From contig CM049404.1 in NCBI GenBank assembly GCA_026929865.2, forward strand, positions 2,564,501 through 2,628,500: a stretch of 64,000 bases of DNA, in the 5' to 3' direction. The notes under the pieces are model-generated. The model was not told where the DNA came from, did not search any database, and saw only the letters and a list, made by a program, of their open reading frames with translations. The DNA comes from Hyperoplus lanceolatus (lineage: Eukaryota > Chordata > Actinopteri > Uranoscopiformes > Ammodytidae). Position numbers and translations under genes: made by a program. Positions within the stretch are counted from its first letter, which is position 1. Every line of letters begins with the position of its first letter. Below are positions 1-10,401 of this stretch, in pieces.

Positions 1-239
1 TCACTTTATATCGAATGACACCTGTGTTCTGCAAACAAACTTAATAAAAACGTAATACGACATGCCTTTCGCAAATACACGTTACTTTCTTTAGAGCCTC
101 GACTCTTGTCTGTCTATACGAGCTGTTTTTGTGAAAAATGATTGAGTAATTTTCAATATCGAGACAAAACTCTTAACTAATGTATGCTGTATGCTAGGCT
201 AATGTTGGCCTTCTGCTGTAGGCTAACCCTCACGTATAC

Positions 240-430
240 TCCATCCTCGCCAGGTCGGACGGGAAAAAACCAAATATTTTTTTTAAAATTTTTTTTTTTA
301 GTTTTTTTTTTTTATTAGTTTTTTTGAGGTGTTCCTCCAAAAAGGGAGGAAGGCTGTTCAATGTTTTCCCCCACAAGGGGGGGCCAATTTTCTTTTTTTT
401 GGGGGGAGGCTTTGTGGTTGGGGCTTGGTT
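240..430. repeat. Homopolymer-rich low-complexity patch
   Basis: Runs of T (up to about 13), A, C and G follow each other with little other sequence. The pattern, including G and C runs, looks like slipped or badly called homopolymers. No gene is visible here. A similar patch lies at 54150-54295. Confidence 0.6.
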
Positions 431-539
431 TCTAGCTGTACCAGTGTAATCAGCTGGAGATTCTCTGCTGACGGAGTGTTGTCTGTCCTCAAAAAACTCA
501 TTCAGATTTGAGTTACGAGTGTAGCGACAAACAGCACAG

Positions 540-540
<1 letters not shown>

Positions 541-626
<86 letters not shown>
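541..626. repeat. (CA)n microsatellite
   Basis: About 86 bp of uninterrupted CA dinucleotide. Apparent open frames across it are repeat artefacts. Confidence 0.97.
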
Positions 627-630
<4 letters not shown>

Positions 631-1257
631 GGAGAGAAGCAGACCGAAGCAGATGGCAGATGGGGACATGCTTCATTATAGCATTACATATGTATGTTTT
701 ATCGTTTAGTGAACTGCTTATTTAGTCAGACATATGGTAACACTCTGCCATTATGCCCTTTACATGCGTGAAAAAAACAGGTTAAATGGGATGCTTTGCT
801 TAGTGCACCGGTTTTGTCTTGAATTTCAATGGATTTTACATCCTTTAAGCCATTTTTATATCTGCTGTATGAATACAAAACCCACAAGCTTTAATTTTTT
901 ATTGATAATAGTGTTCAAGTGTACACATGCATTTATTCGCTTATAAATTTGAACTCATACAAAGAGCTTGTTGCAATGTTTTGGAAGAATACAAATATAC
1001 ACAGAGTACAGCCCAATCAATTAATAATCATTCGCAATTAATAATCATTCGGCATGAACATTGGTCCTATTTAGTGAAATGCATTGCTGCCCTGGAGGGA
1101 GCCTAAATGAATAGCATTAAGGCTGTAGCTTATTTACAGCAACAGCAGCAGTGTTGTTATACATCTTGACTGTTAATGACTTGCAGTTTAATAAAATACT
1201 TAATGTCTGAGTTTAAAAATGCCCCATATCACTTAGACATATTTCTATTTTTTTTAA
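627..1257. other. Unannotated AT-rich stretch
   Basis: No open frame with recognisable content, no terminal repeats and no splice-flanked patch were seen. Confidence 0.5.
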
Positions 1258-1407
1258 AGGAACACTGTGTAACGTTTTAAGTAATGTATAAGCTACAATC
1301 AATATCCTCATTCATAGATATGTCGTCACCTCTGCCAATACTCTGAATTATCCTCCTGAGCGAAGAACGTTTATACTTCTATTATACTATGTACATTGAA
1401 CGGGTAA

Positions 1408-1975
1408 GTCTTAAGGAGGCGGTCCTCCCTTAAAGAGAGACGTGACGCACATTGGCACATTTTTATTTACAAAGCCTTGACCGGGAAGCTTCCTCGTTAT
1501 TTAACTGAAATGTTGCAAATTTCAGATGGGCTTTATAATACCCGCTCCACTGACATGCTCATGCTTTATGTCCCACAAGCCTGGTCTGAGCTGGGAAAGA
1601 CAGCTTTTAGCTTCAGTGCCTCCGACTCCTGGAACAACTTACAGCAACAAATTAAACTAAATACATTCATATCCTTTGGCCAATTTAAACAGACTATCTT
1701 GGATCTGCCAAACTCTACTTGTAACTGTTTTAATTAGGCTATATTGTACTTTATTCCTTTTAATTGCTGCCACTCTTCACCACTTTGTAAATGTTTCAAT
1801 TGTTTTTTTTTTTTTTTTTTTTCTCTCTTCTCTTCGCTTGTTGTGTATTTGATGTATTTGCATTGAATATTGTGTATGTATTGTTGTTTTGAATTTGTTT
1901 TGACTCGACGTCATTGTAAATGAGGGTCACCCCTCAATTGGTCTCTCGAGGATAAATAAAAGTTAAATGAAAAAA
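1408..1975 (+). mobile_element. 5'-truncated L2/Rex1-type LINE, family A
   Basis: Contains the reverse-transcriptase C-terminus in frame (about 1471-1737), with VPQAWSELGKTAFSFS and SWNNLQQQ and the end TCNCFN, followed by a 3' UTR with a T-run and the tail TAAATAAAAGTTAAATG. A longer minus-strand copy lies at 57342-58110 and a 3'-end-only copy at 47917-48175. No catalytic RT motifs remain. It interrupts the TTAA element around it. Confidence 0.8.
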
Positions 1976-2054
1976 TGAAAAATGTTCTTCCGGTCTATGA
2001 ACGGCCGAGAGGGACATACAGCACTACGTGGTAGGCTACTAGCAGTGAAACGTG

Positions 2055-2639
2055 CAGTGTTGCCAACTTAGCGATTTGTCGCTATATTTAGCGGCTTTTC
2101 AGACCCTCTGGCGACTTTTTTTCAAAAAAGCGACAAATCTAGCTTGTTTTTCTGGTGTTATTGGTTACTTTTTCGCTAAAGCAAGTATCGCTCTGCACTT
2201 TTCTCAACGAGCAGCGGGAGTCTCCGCGGCCCCTCCCCCGTCACAGAGCACTGACAGATGGCCCGGTCCTCGCGCAGCAGCCCCTCCCAGCTGCGGTCAG
2301 AGCAGGAGATACACACCTCTCCGCTCGTGTTCCGTTAGCATCCTTATTACATCCTCTTTTACAGTTTATGACTAGTGCAATTCAAAATTGTATGCAGTGC
2401 TTATTGAAACATTGAGCATGTATGATTACATGTATGATTACTGCAAGACTTAACATAATCACGTCAGTTTTGTATGCGATTCATACGTTCATAACACTAG
2501 AACCTCACCTATGCAAATGTTACTGTATAAAACCCCGGTCTCTGAATATGCAAATTAGCTGATGACGTCATCTGGCAACGTCTAGCGACTTTTAGGACAG
2601 CCAATAGCTACTTTCCTTACTGAAGAGTTGGCAACACTG
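2055..2639. mobile_element. hAT-type MITE (CAGTGTTGCCAAC termini)
   Basis: Starts CAGTGTTGCCAACTTAGCG and ends GAGTTGGCAACACTG, flanked by an exact 8-bp duplication GAAACGTG (2047-2054 and 2640-2647). The 8-bp target size and the CAG...CTG ends are typical of hAT elements. There is no transposase. It carries a promoter-like cluster (see 2511-2570), part of which recurs inside the neighbouring Tc1 at about 4500-4690. Confidence 0.85.
2511..2570 (+). promoter_or_regulatory. Octamer/TATA/octamer/CRE cluster inside the MITE
   Basis: ATGCAAAT at 2511-2518, TATAAAA at 2526-2532, ATGCAAAT at 2548-2555 and the full palindrome TGACGTCA at 2563-2570. These match POU-factor, TATA and CREB/ATF consensus sites. 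Function is inferred from motif matches only. The second octamer and CRE are kept at 4640-4661. Confidence 0.4.
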
Positions 2640-3496
2640 GAAACGTGTTCCTGCTCAGAGCCAGCGCGACTGAATTGTAGAAGGAGCTCAGCTAGACGCG
2701 CTAGCAACCCGGCAGATTTGGAAGATCATAGTTCACATAGAACACACTTTAATTTTCGTTTAGCTTTCGATACACTAGAAACAATGCGAACGTGTTTGAT
2801 CCTACTACTAGCACATCATTGTTCCCAGGCGCACAGGGGCAGCGTTTACACCAGCGCCAGACATGTGTTTAGTGTAGTCACCAATCCCTGAGGCTGTAGC
2901 TGCTTAGCCTAGCTCACTTTAGCGAATCCATTCATATAACGACCAGGGACAAAGTGTCACAAATGTGTTGATTCACACTACGAGTTAGCAAGGCAGCGCT
3001 GTGGACGCCACTGTGAATGCGCGACAATAAATCTTCTTGTACAAATAACCCAAGCCATAAATAAGAGCAGAAGGGAGTGAACGGAAGTGGCAAACAAAAC
3101 ACTAATGCAGGCGCGGCGCAGCGAGCTAAGATGGGAGCTAACTTGGCTAGCAGCACTTACGTCAGGCTATACGTCAGACTACGGTATTTAAACCACCATA
3201 TTCTCACCAAATCATCGTTACGGTGCTAACACACACATTTAATAAGGCCATGTGTACACTGTCCTGTGAAGAAATGTACCTCGTCAACCGAAAGAAAGCT
3301 TGATGAGGTAGTATTGAATGACATGTTATTGTCACATACCGCATGCGTAGTTGAAATGCGAGCGAGCACTATTCTTTTGAATGCAATATACAATTTGACC
3401 ACTAGATGGGAGTAAATCTTACAGTGTCCCTTTAAGACAATGCATATTACAATAAATAAGCAGTTCCTGCACACATTTTTGACAGTAAAGAGTATA

Positions 3497-4946
3497 CAGT
3501 CCCCTCCAATAGTATTGGAACGGTGAGGCCAACTCCTTTATTTTTGCTGTAGACTGGAAACATTTGGGTTTGACACCAAAAGATGAATATGAGACAATAG
3601 ATCAACATTTCAGCTTTCATTTCCAGGTATTAACATCTGGATCCGATTACAGAACTTAGAAGATAGTATTTTTTGTAAAGGAACACCACATTTTTAGTCG
3701 AGCAGAAGTATTGGAACAGATAGACTTTAAATAAATTAAAGTGAATAAACCGTAATATTTTGTCGCAAATACTTTGCTTGCAATAACCGTTTGCAATCTT
3801 CTTTTGTGATGCTTTTCCAGGCTTTCACCGCAGCCTCATTCAGTTGCTGTTTGTTTTGGGGGGTTACTCCCTTCGGTCTCCTTTTTAGCAGGTAACATGC
3901 TAGGGTTTAAGTCTGGAGATTGACTTGGCCAGTCTAAAACCTTCCATTTCTTGCCCCTGATGAACTCCTTTGTTGTTTTTGCAGTTTTTTTGGATCATTA
4001 TCTTGCTGCATGATGAAGGGTCTTCCAATCAGTTTGGTTGCATCTTTCTTTAAATTGGCAGACAAAATGTTCCTGTAGACTTCTGAGTTCATTTTGGTGT
4101 TGCCATCATGTGTTACTGTGTTGTTGTCAAGATGAACCTTTACCAAAGTGATGGAAAGGCTAAAGTTTAGAGAAAGAAAGAATCTGCTCATGATCCCAAA
4201 CATACAAGCTCCTCTGTGAAACACGGTGGAGGCAATGTCATGGCTTGGGCTTGCATGGCTTCTTCTGGGACGGGCTCATTAATCTTCATTGATGATGTAA
4301 CACATGATGGCAACAGCAAAATGAAACATTTTGTCTGCCAATTTAAGGAAAGATGCAACCAAACTGATTGGAAGATCCTTCATCATGCAGCAAGATAATG
4401 ACCCAAAACACAACAAAGGAGTTAATCAGGGGCAAGAAGTTGAAGGTTATAGACTGGCCAAGTCAATCTCCAGACTTAAACCATATAGAGCATGCATTTT
4501 ACTTGCCAGAGCAGGTATGACTTACATGTATGAGTAACCCCAAGACTTAACAACAATCACGAAGGTTTAGGCATTCATACGTTCAAAGCACTGGAAAAGC
4601 ATCACAAATGTTACTGAATCAAAAGCCTGGTCTCTGAATATGCAAATTAGCTGATGACGTCATCTGGCAACGTAAAGGATTTTAGGACAAAATATTACGT
4701 TTTATTCACTTTAATTTAGTCTATCTGTTCCAATACTTTGGCTCGCCTAAAAATGTGGTTTTCCTTTACAAAAAATACTATCTTCTAAGTTCTGTATTGG
4801 ATCCAGATGTTAATACCTGGAAATTGAAGCTGAAATGTTGATCTATTGTCTCATATTCATCTTTTGGTGTCAAACCCAAATGTTTCCAGTCTACAGCAAA
4901 AATAAAGGAATTGGCCTCACCGTTCCAATACTATTGGAGGGGACTG
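3497..4946 (+). mobile_element. Rearranged Tc1-like element (CAGTCCCCTCCAATAG termini)
   Basis: TA-flanked, with inverted termini about 230 bp long: CAGTCCCCTCCAATAGTATT at the left and its complement at the right. The interior holds pieces of one Tc1 transposase in both orientations: minus-strand pieces at about 3900-4150 ([19 protein letters not shown]) and plus-strand pieces at about 4210-4480 ([19 protein letters not shown], then [11 protein letters not shown]). About 4500-4690 matches part of the hAT MITE at 2055. No full reading frame remains. A short relative of the same family is at 55058-56980. Confidence 0.8.
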
Positions 4947-5432
4947 TATATATATAGGGGAGAGTGGCCTAAGTTGTGCAACTTTTCACTCAAAGTGACT
5001 TTAAAGTAAGGCCTTGACAGTAAAGTCTCCAACTCAAATATGTACATATATTTCAGGGTGTTGTGCATCCCTGGCAATAAAAACTTTGGATATGGAATAA
5101 ACTGTTGAAGAAATATAGCTTTCGGAAAAAAAGTTGTCTTGATGCACAACTTGCCCCCGGTGTGGTGTAAGTTGTGCGGTTGGAGAGAATACCATGGGGT
5201 GAATTGTGCCATTGATATATATCTCATTAACTGTAATTCAAGACAAATCCATTAGACAATCACTTATTTAAGGTGTATTTAATGTAAATAGTTGACAAGA
5301 TTGAAGGACAATTTTCTTAAACAAGGCCTAGCAGATCTAATGGTTTTACCTGCAAAGCTCACAATGACAAAGTCACCATCATCATCTTTCTGGCCATCTG
5401 AACTCTCATCAGTGGTGTCGTTAAGTGGAATT

Positions 5433-5807
5433 TAGAGCTGCAACAATTAATCGACGAATCGATGATTAATCGATTATTAAAATAATCGACAACTATTTTG
5501 ATAATCGATTAATCGTTTTGAGTAATTTTTTAATAAAAATTGTCCAAATTCTCTGATTTCAGCTTCTCAAATGTGAATATTTTCTGGTTTCTTTAATCCT
5601 ATTATGACAGTAAACTGAAATATCTGTGTGTTTTGGACATAACAATACATTTGAGGACGTCAACATGGGCTTTGGAAAATTTAACAGCATTTTTCACCAT
5701 TTTCTGACATTTTACGGACCAAAACACTAATCGATTAATAATCGATTAATCGAGAAAATAATCGACAGATTAATCGATTATCAAAATAATCGTTAGTTGC
5801 AGCCCTA
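5433..5807. mobile_element. hAT-type MITE (TAGAGCTGCAAC termini)
   Basis: Starts TAGAGCTGCAACAATTAATC and ends GTTGCAGCCCTA, with an exact 8-bp duplication GTGGAATT on both sides (5425-5432 and 5808-5815). The interior is full of palindromic ATCGATTAATCG motifs. It interrupts the conserved block of the surrounding element. Confidence 0.9.
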
Positions 5808-5881
5808 GTGGAATTGAGATGTCACTCTCTTCTGAGCTACTGTAGACAATCACTTTCTTTTGGTGACCAGCCTATACAGCC

Positions 5882-6010
5882 ATGCCACTGGCACAACTCT
5901 CAGAAATGTACTTTGCACTAGTTGCTCTGTGCTTGTGGAACCAACTGCCACCTGACAAATGTGATTCCCCTCCATTTCTGCCTTTAAATCAAGGCTCAAA
6001 ACCCATATAT
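5882..6010 (+). mobile_element. L2-type LINE fragment, family D
   Basis: Encodes LWNQLPPDKCDSP and LNQGSKPIYN, the C-terminal end of an L2-like reverse transcriptase. The same fragment sits at the same place inside the other two copies of the GGGGAGAGTGG element (8525-8865 and 53525-53850), so it was captured before that element spread. Confidence 0.7.
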
Positions 6011-6027
6011 AATATATATATATATAT

Positions 6028-7820
6028 TAGGGCTGTTAAACGATTAAATTTTTTAATCAGATTCAGATCAGTGGATTAAAGCCACTACGAGTAACATGGC
6101 ACATTGGCGTCTCCTTTGGACAAAAGCGGTAGTATTTTTACGACGCCCGCTGTCGCAAAGCTGTTTTGTAGCTCGTGCCAGGCGCGTGAGTGTGAACTGA
6201 GAAGGGAGCAATATAGTGCATGTCCGTGTGTTGAAAGTGTGAGGACTCTTTTCGGCTCCGTGAGAGTGGTTTTGACACTGCATGAACTAATGCCAGTCAC
6301 TGCCACACGCACCTGATTGCAATGAGTTGATACAGCAGTGTCACCTAACTACTCTCTCCCACGGAGCTGAAAGATTAGGCTACGTGTCCGACTCCTCACA
6401 GAAAGCGAATGAATGATAGACGGCAGTTAGTATGGATCACGATGAGGTAATGTGTTTATGTTGTTGTAAATAATTACTATTTCAGATAATGGTTATCTGA
6501 TGATGGTGAAGCAAAGCAAACTTTGTGTTAGTACCAACCGCTCATTCATTTAGGAGAAAACACTGCAGTCTAGTTTCGCTCTCGTGAAATTGTATACACG
6601 TTGCTTGGCAACGCCCTCGTCCCCCCATCCCCCGTAGCCTATATCACTCTCCCTTTTAGCTTTTCTTCATTGCATTTTCTTTTTTTTTCTTTTATGGTTC
6701 AGCCCCGTTATCAGTCATTATGACGACAAATAACTGTATCAAACAAGGCTCCCGCTCCCCTTCCCTCACCTGGAGGGATAGGCTTCTCAAATGGCGTTGC
6801 AGCGCCACACTGAAATCTGCGACCAATACGGATATGTGACCATAGAGCCTGCACGAGCGAACCGAAAATCGGACTGGGTGTGCGACCAGACCAAAAGCAG
6901 TAATAAAAACTATTTAAAAACGTCTTTCTTTGCACTGATGGTCTCGTTTGCTGTTAAAGGTAATTTATGATTATCAGAGGAAACATGAGGCTGTTTAAAA
7001 GATATTTAAATGTTACTCGTAGCCGCTTTAATCACGATTAATCACGATTAATTTTACCATTCGAAATATGCCCGAAAAAATCGAATTTTCTCGGTATATT
7101 GTTGTATGAACGGAAAGATAAATGACAGAAGGTCGATATGTACATTTAAAATTAGTAGGCTATTTATTAATGTTTGTTTGTTAATTGAAAATACAAATTA
7201 TTTTTTTAATACTGAAAATAAATTTAAACCAAACCATAATTCAATTGGTCTGTCTCTTTTCTATGTCTTTGGGCAAATATAGGATAGGCTATAGAATGCC
7301 ATTATTTGGTGAACCTATAGGTTGTGCATTCTTAAATACAACTTGATTAAAGTCCGCGGTGTGTGTCTGTGCGTGCGTGCGTTTGTAGACGCGACCACGT
7401 CCTAGGGGACTGTTCATTTGTGCCAGGAAGCCAACATTATGTTGATGTCTACTCACACACACCTCTGAAAACTGCAGACGTTTGTGTCCTCACGGGCTCT
7501 GAACAGAGCGGACAATGTTTCTCCTCCTGTTGCTTCCGACATCAACTGCCAGCCGCGGCAGTTGATTTTATATACTATCTATGCCCCCGACACAGATGTG
7601 ACCTTTAGCGGTTTAAAACTTTAAAACACGTCACGGGCTAACGTGCTTCTATGTTTGGCAGCTACTGATCCTGGGTCAGCTACAACGTTACATCCCACAG
7701 AGCCGGTGGGATGTACGGGGCGGATCATTCTGCGCATGCGTTAAATGCGTTAAAAAAATTAACGCCGTTAATTCCAGAAATTAATCACCCTGCGTTAACG
7801 CGATAATTTTGACAGCCCTA
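6028..7820. mobile_element. TAGGGCTGT-type DNA element (probably hAT), non-autonomous
   Basis: Starts TAGGGCTGTTAAACG and ends TTTTGACAGCCCTA inside (TA)n, so its target duplication cannot be read. Subterminal parts hold GCGTTAACG-like palindromes. About half the length is a nested TTAA element (6080-7027). Relatives: the right half at 21225-21925 and end pieces at 8028-8091 and 26958-27000. No transposase seen. Confidence 0.75.
6080..7027. mobile_element. TTAA-target element (AGCCACTACGAGTAA termini), copy 1
   Basis: TTAA on each side; ends AGCCACTACGAGTAACAT and, read inward from the right, AGCGGCTACGAGTAACAT. The second copy at 13744-14675 is in the opposite orientation. No transposase frame was recognised; the short open frames are not conserved between copies. 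Confidence 0.8.
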
Positions 7821-7822
<2 letters not shown>

Positions 7823-7851
<29 letters not shown>

Positions 7852-7944
7852 TATATACATATATATATATATCTCTTCTAATATTTCCCATTTCCAATTT
7901 CTTCCACAGTTTTCTAGAAACAAGGCACAACTCAGGCCACGCTC

Positions 7945-8014
<70 letters not shown>

Positions 8015-8081
8015 CCCTATATATTAGGGCTGTCAAAATTATCGCGTTAACGCAGGGTGATTAATTTCTGGAATTAACGGC

Positions 8082-8135
<54 letters not shown>
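7823..8135. repeat. (TA)n arrays with stranded element ends
   Basis: Three TA runs (about 7821-7872, 7949-8013, 8096-8135) separate end fragments of two transposons: a GGGGAGCGTGG end on the minus strand at 7868-7950, and a TAGGGCTGTC end at 8028-8091. At 8014-8038 AGCCCTA and TAGGGCT face each other across TATAT. Confidence 0.75.
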
Positions 8136-8138
<3 letters not shown>

Positions 8139-8524
8139 AAGCGTGGCCTGAGTTGTGCCTTGTTTCTAGAAAACCATGGAAGAAATTGGAAGTGGGACCA
8201 TATATTTAAGAAGAGCCATCCATTAGACTCATCATCTTGTAAAGAAGGGAGACACAAGGAATAAGATATAAGCACATTTAAGCTCAAGAAACTGTGTTTT
8301 GCCGTGCAAAGTAAAATTTCCATGATCAAGGTGTTTTGATTATTGTGTCTGAACAATTATAGACAAGTTTGAAAACATTTGACACATGTTTTAGTGCTTT
8401 AGTATGCTACACTTTGAGTCTATACAGTTAGCACGATGTCAGCCCTAAACTGCTGCATCATGCTAATTATCCAACATTCTAGGGTTGGGGTGATTTGTGC
8501 CAAAGGGCCTAGGTGAGTTATAAG

Positions 8525-8865
8525 TAAGTAAGTAAGTAAAATGTATTTATAAAAGCACATGTATAACAGTTTGCACTGTCCAACATGCTGTACATAGTGC
8601 ATTCAGTAGGTAAACAATGAAGGTAAAATAACAATAACAAAAATAAAAGACATAACACCCATACATCCACATAGAAACAAAGATAGTAGTGCAGAGGTAA
8701 GATAGTTAATGGGGAGGAAAAGCCAGGGTGTAAATATGGGTTTTGAGCCTGGATTTAAAGGCAGAAATGTTGGGGGAATCACATTTGTCAGGTGGCAGTT
8801 GGTTCCACAAGCACGGAGCAACTAGTCCAAAGTACATTTCTGAGAGTTGTGCCAGTGGCATGTGT
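8525..8865 (-). mobile_element. L2 family-D 3' end with (ACTT)n tail
   Basis: Reverse strand reads LWNQLPPDKCDSP, then a 3' UTR ending TTTTATAAATACATTTTAC and an ACTT tail (8521-8540 in the + strand reads AAGTAAGTAAGT). Nested in the surrounding DNA element. Confidence 0.7.
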
Positions 8866-8892
8866 ACGCTGGTCACCAAAAAGAACGTGATC

Positions 8893-9021
8893 GTCTACAG
8901 TAGCTCAGAAGAGACTGACATCTCCATTCCACTTAACGACACCACTGACAAGAGTTCAAATGGCCAGAAAGATGATGATGGTGACTTTATCATTGTGAGC
9001 TTTGCAGGTAAAACCACCTAG
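8893..9021 (+). pseudogene. Conserved 40-residue block, possible transposase C-terminus
   Basis: Encodes SSSEETDISIPLNDTTDKSS, then GQKDDDGDFIIVSFAGKTT and a stop. The same block recurs at 53900-54021 (+) and 5340-5430 (-). The acidic stretch followed by GDFVIVSFAGK recalls the small beta-rich ends of some DDE transposases, but I cannot name the family. No upstream transposase sequence accompanies it. Confidence 0.4.
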
Positions 9022-9967
9022 ATCTGCTAGGCCTTGTTTAAGAAAATTGACCTTCAATCTTTGTAAAATATTCACTTTATTTATTTTAAATAAACCTTAA
9101 ATAAGTAATTGTCTTATGGATTTGTCTTACATTACAGTTTATGAGATACGGTATCTCACAAAAGTGAGTACACCCCTCACATTTCTTCAAATATTTCATT
9201 ATATCTTTTCATGGGACAACACTGAAGAAATGACACTTTGATACAATGTAAAGTAGTCAGTGTACAGCTTGTATAACTGTTTACATTTACTGTTGCCTCA
9301 AAATAACTCGACAGACAGCCATTAATGTCTAAACTGATGGCAACAAAAGTGAGTACACCCCTAAGTGAAAATGCCCAAATTGGGCCCAAATATTTTGTGT
9401 GGCCACCATTATTTTCCAGCACTGCCTTAACCATCTTGGGCATGGAGTTCACCAGAGCTTCACAGGTTGCCACTGGAATCCTCTTCCACTCATTCATGAC
9501 GACATCACAGAGCTGGTGGATATTAGAGAACTTGCGCTCCTCCATCTTCCGTTTGAGGATGCCCCAAAGATGCTCAATAGGGTTTAGGTCTGGAGACTTG
9601 CTTGGCCAGTCCATCACCTTTATCCTCAGCTTCTTTAGCAAGGCAGTGGTCGTCTTGGAGGTGTGTTTGGGGTCGTATCATGTTGCAATACTGCCCTGCA
9701 GCCCAGTTTACGAAGGTTGAGTGCACTTACTCAGCGTCATATCCAGAGGTTGGCTTTGGAAAATAGACCTACGAGTGCTGCCAGCATTGCTGCAGGGCTT
9801 GAAGGGGTGGGGGGTCAACCTGTCAGGGCTCAGACCATATGCCGCACACTGCATCATACTGGTCTACATGGCTGTCTTCCCAGAAGGAAACCTGTTCTAA
9901 AGATGATGCACAAGAAAGCCCACAAACAGTTTGCTGAAGACAAGCAGACTAAGGACATGGACACAGG

Positions 9968-10310
9968 GCGACTGTGGCTCAGGTGGTTAAGCGGGTTGGC
10001 CAACGATCCAAGGGATGGCGGTTCGATCCCCGCCCGGCCACCTGTGTCATGGATGTTGTGTCCTTGGGCAAGACACTTCACCCACCTTCACCGTGCCTTG
10101 TGTGAATGTGTATAATTGCTGTGTGTTTGAGGTGGTGGTCGGAGGAGCCGATGGCGTGAAATGGCAGCCTCGCTTCGGTCAGTCTGCCCCAGGGCAGCTG
10201 TGGCTACTCTTGTAGTTTACCACCACCTTTGTGACTGTGTGTGAACGAATGGAACCTGGAACCCTGTAAAGCGCTTTGAGTGCCTTGAAAAGCGTTATAT
10301 AAATCCAATC

Positions 10311-10311
<1 letters not shown>
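9968..10311 (+). mobile_element. tRNA-derived SINE
   Basis: Pol III-type box A TGGCTCAGGTGG (9975-9986) and box B GGTTCGATCCC (10020-10030). A central domain GTCCTTGGGCAAGACACTT resembles that of fish V-SINEs. The LINE-like tail (GTAAAGCGCTTTGAGTGCC ... ATATAAATCC) ends in (ATT)n. Inserted in the transposase gene between the codons for KDMD and the catalytic half. Confidence 0.85.

Positions 10312-10400
<89 letters not shown>
10312..10400. repeat. (ATT)n tail of the SINE
   Basis: About 29 ATT units following the SINE 3' end. The long Ile or Asn runs in conceptual translations come from this repeat. Confidence 0.95.

Positions 10401-10401
<1 letters not shown>

Larger units (their letters stand above)
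1258..3431. mobile_element. TTAA-target DNA element (piggyBac/Kolobok-like), non-autonomous, with nested inserts
   Basis: Left end TTAA|AGGAACACTGTGTAA and right end (read inward) TTAA|AGGGACACTGTAAG give matching inverted termini with a TTAA duplication. About 1.1 kb of the interior is taken up by an L2 LINE fragment and a hAT MITE. No transposase was recognised in the remainder. TTAA targets are known for piggyBac and Kolobok elements; which applies here is not decided. Confidence 0.65.
4957..6010 (-). mobile_element. GGGGAGAGTGG-type DNA element, copy 1 (truncated)
   Basis: Begins GGGGAGAGTGGCCTAAG after a TATA run. It contains, in reverse orientation relative to the copies at 8136 and 52251, the conserved block encoding IPLNDTT...DDDGDFVIVSFAGK (minus strand, about 5340-5430) and an L2 fragment (5882-6010). 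It is interrupted by the hAT MITE at 5433-5807 and its far end is lost in (TA)n. The family is not identified; the relic may be the C-terminus of its transposase. Confidence 0.65.

Noticed and set aside
2155-2415. Open frames in the CAGTGTTGCC MITE as host genes
   Set aside because: They lie wholly in a MITE with an exact 8-bp duplication, have no family resemblance, and are not kept in related sequence.
9975-10040. tRNA gene
   Set aside because: Box A and box B are present, but the sequence continues into a SINE body and tail and the acceptor stem does not close.
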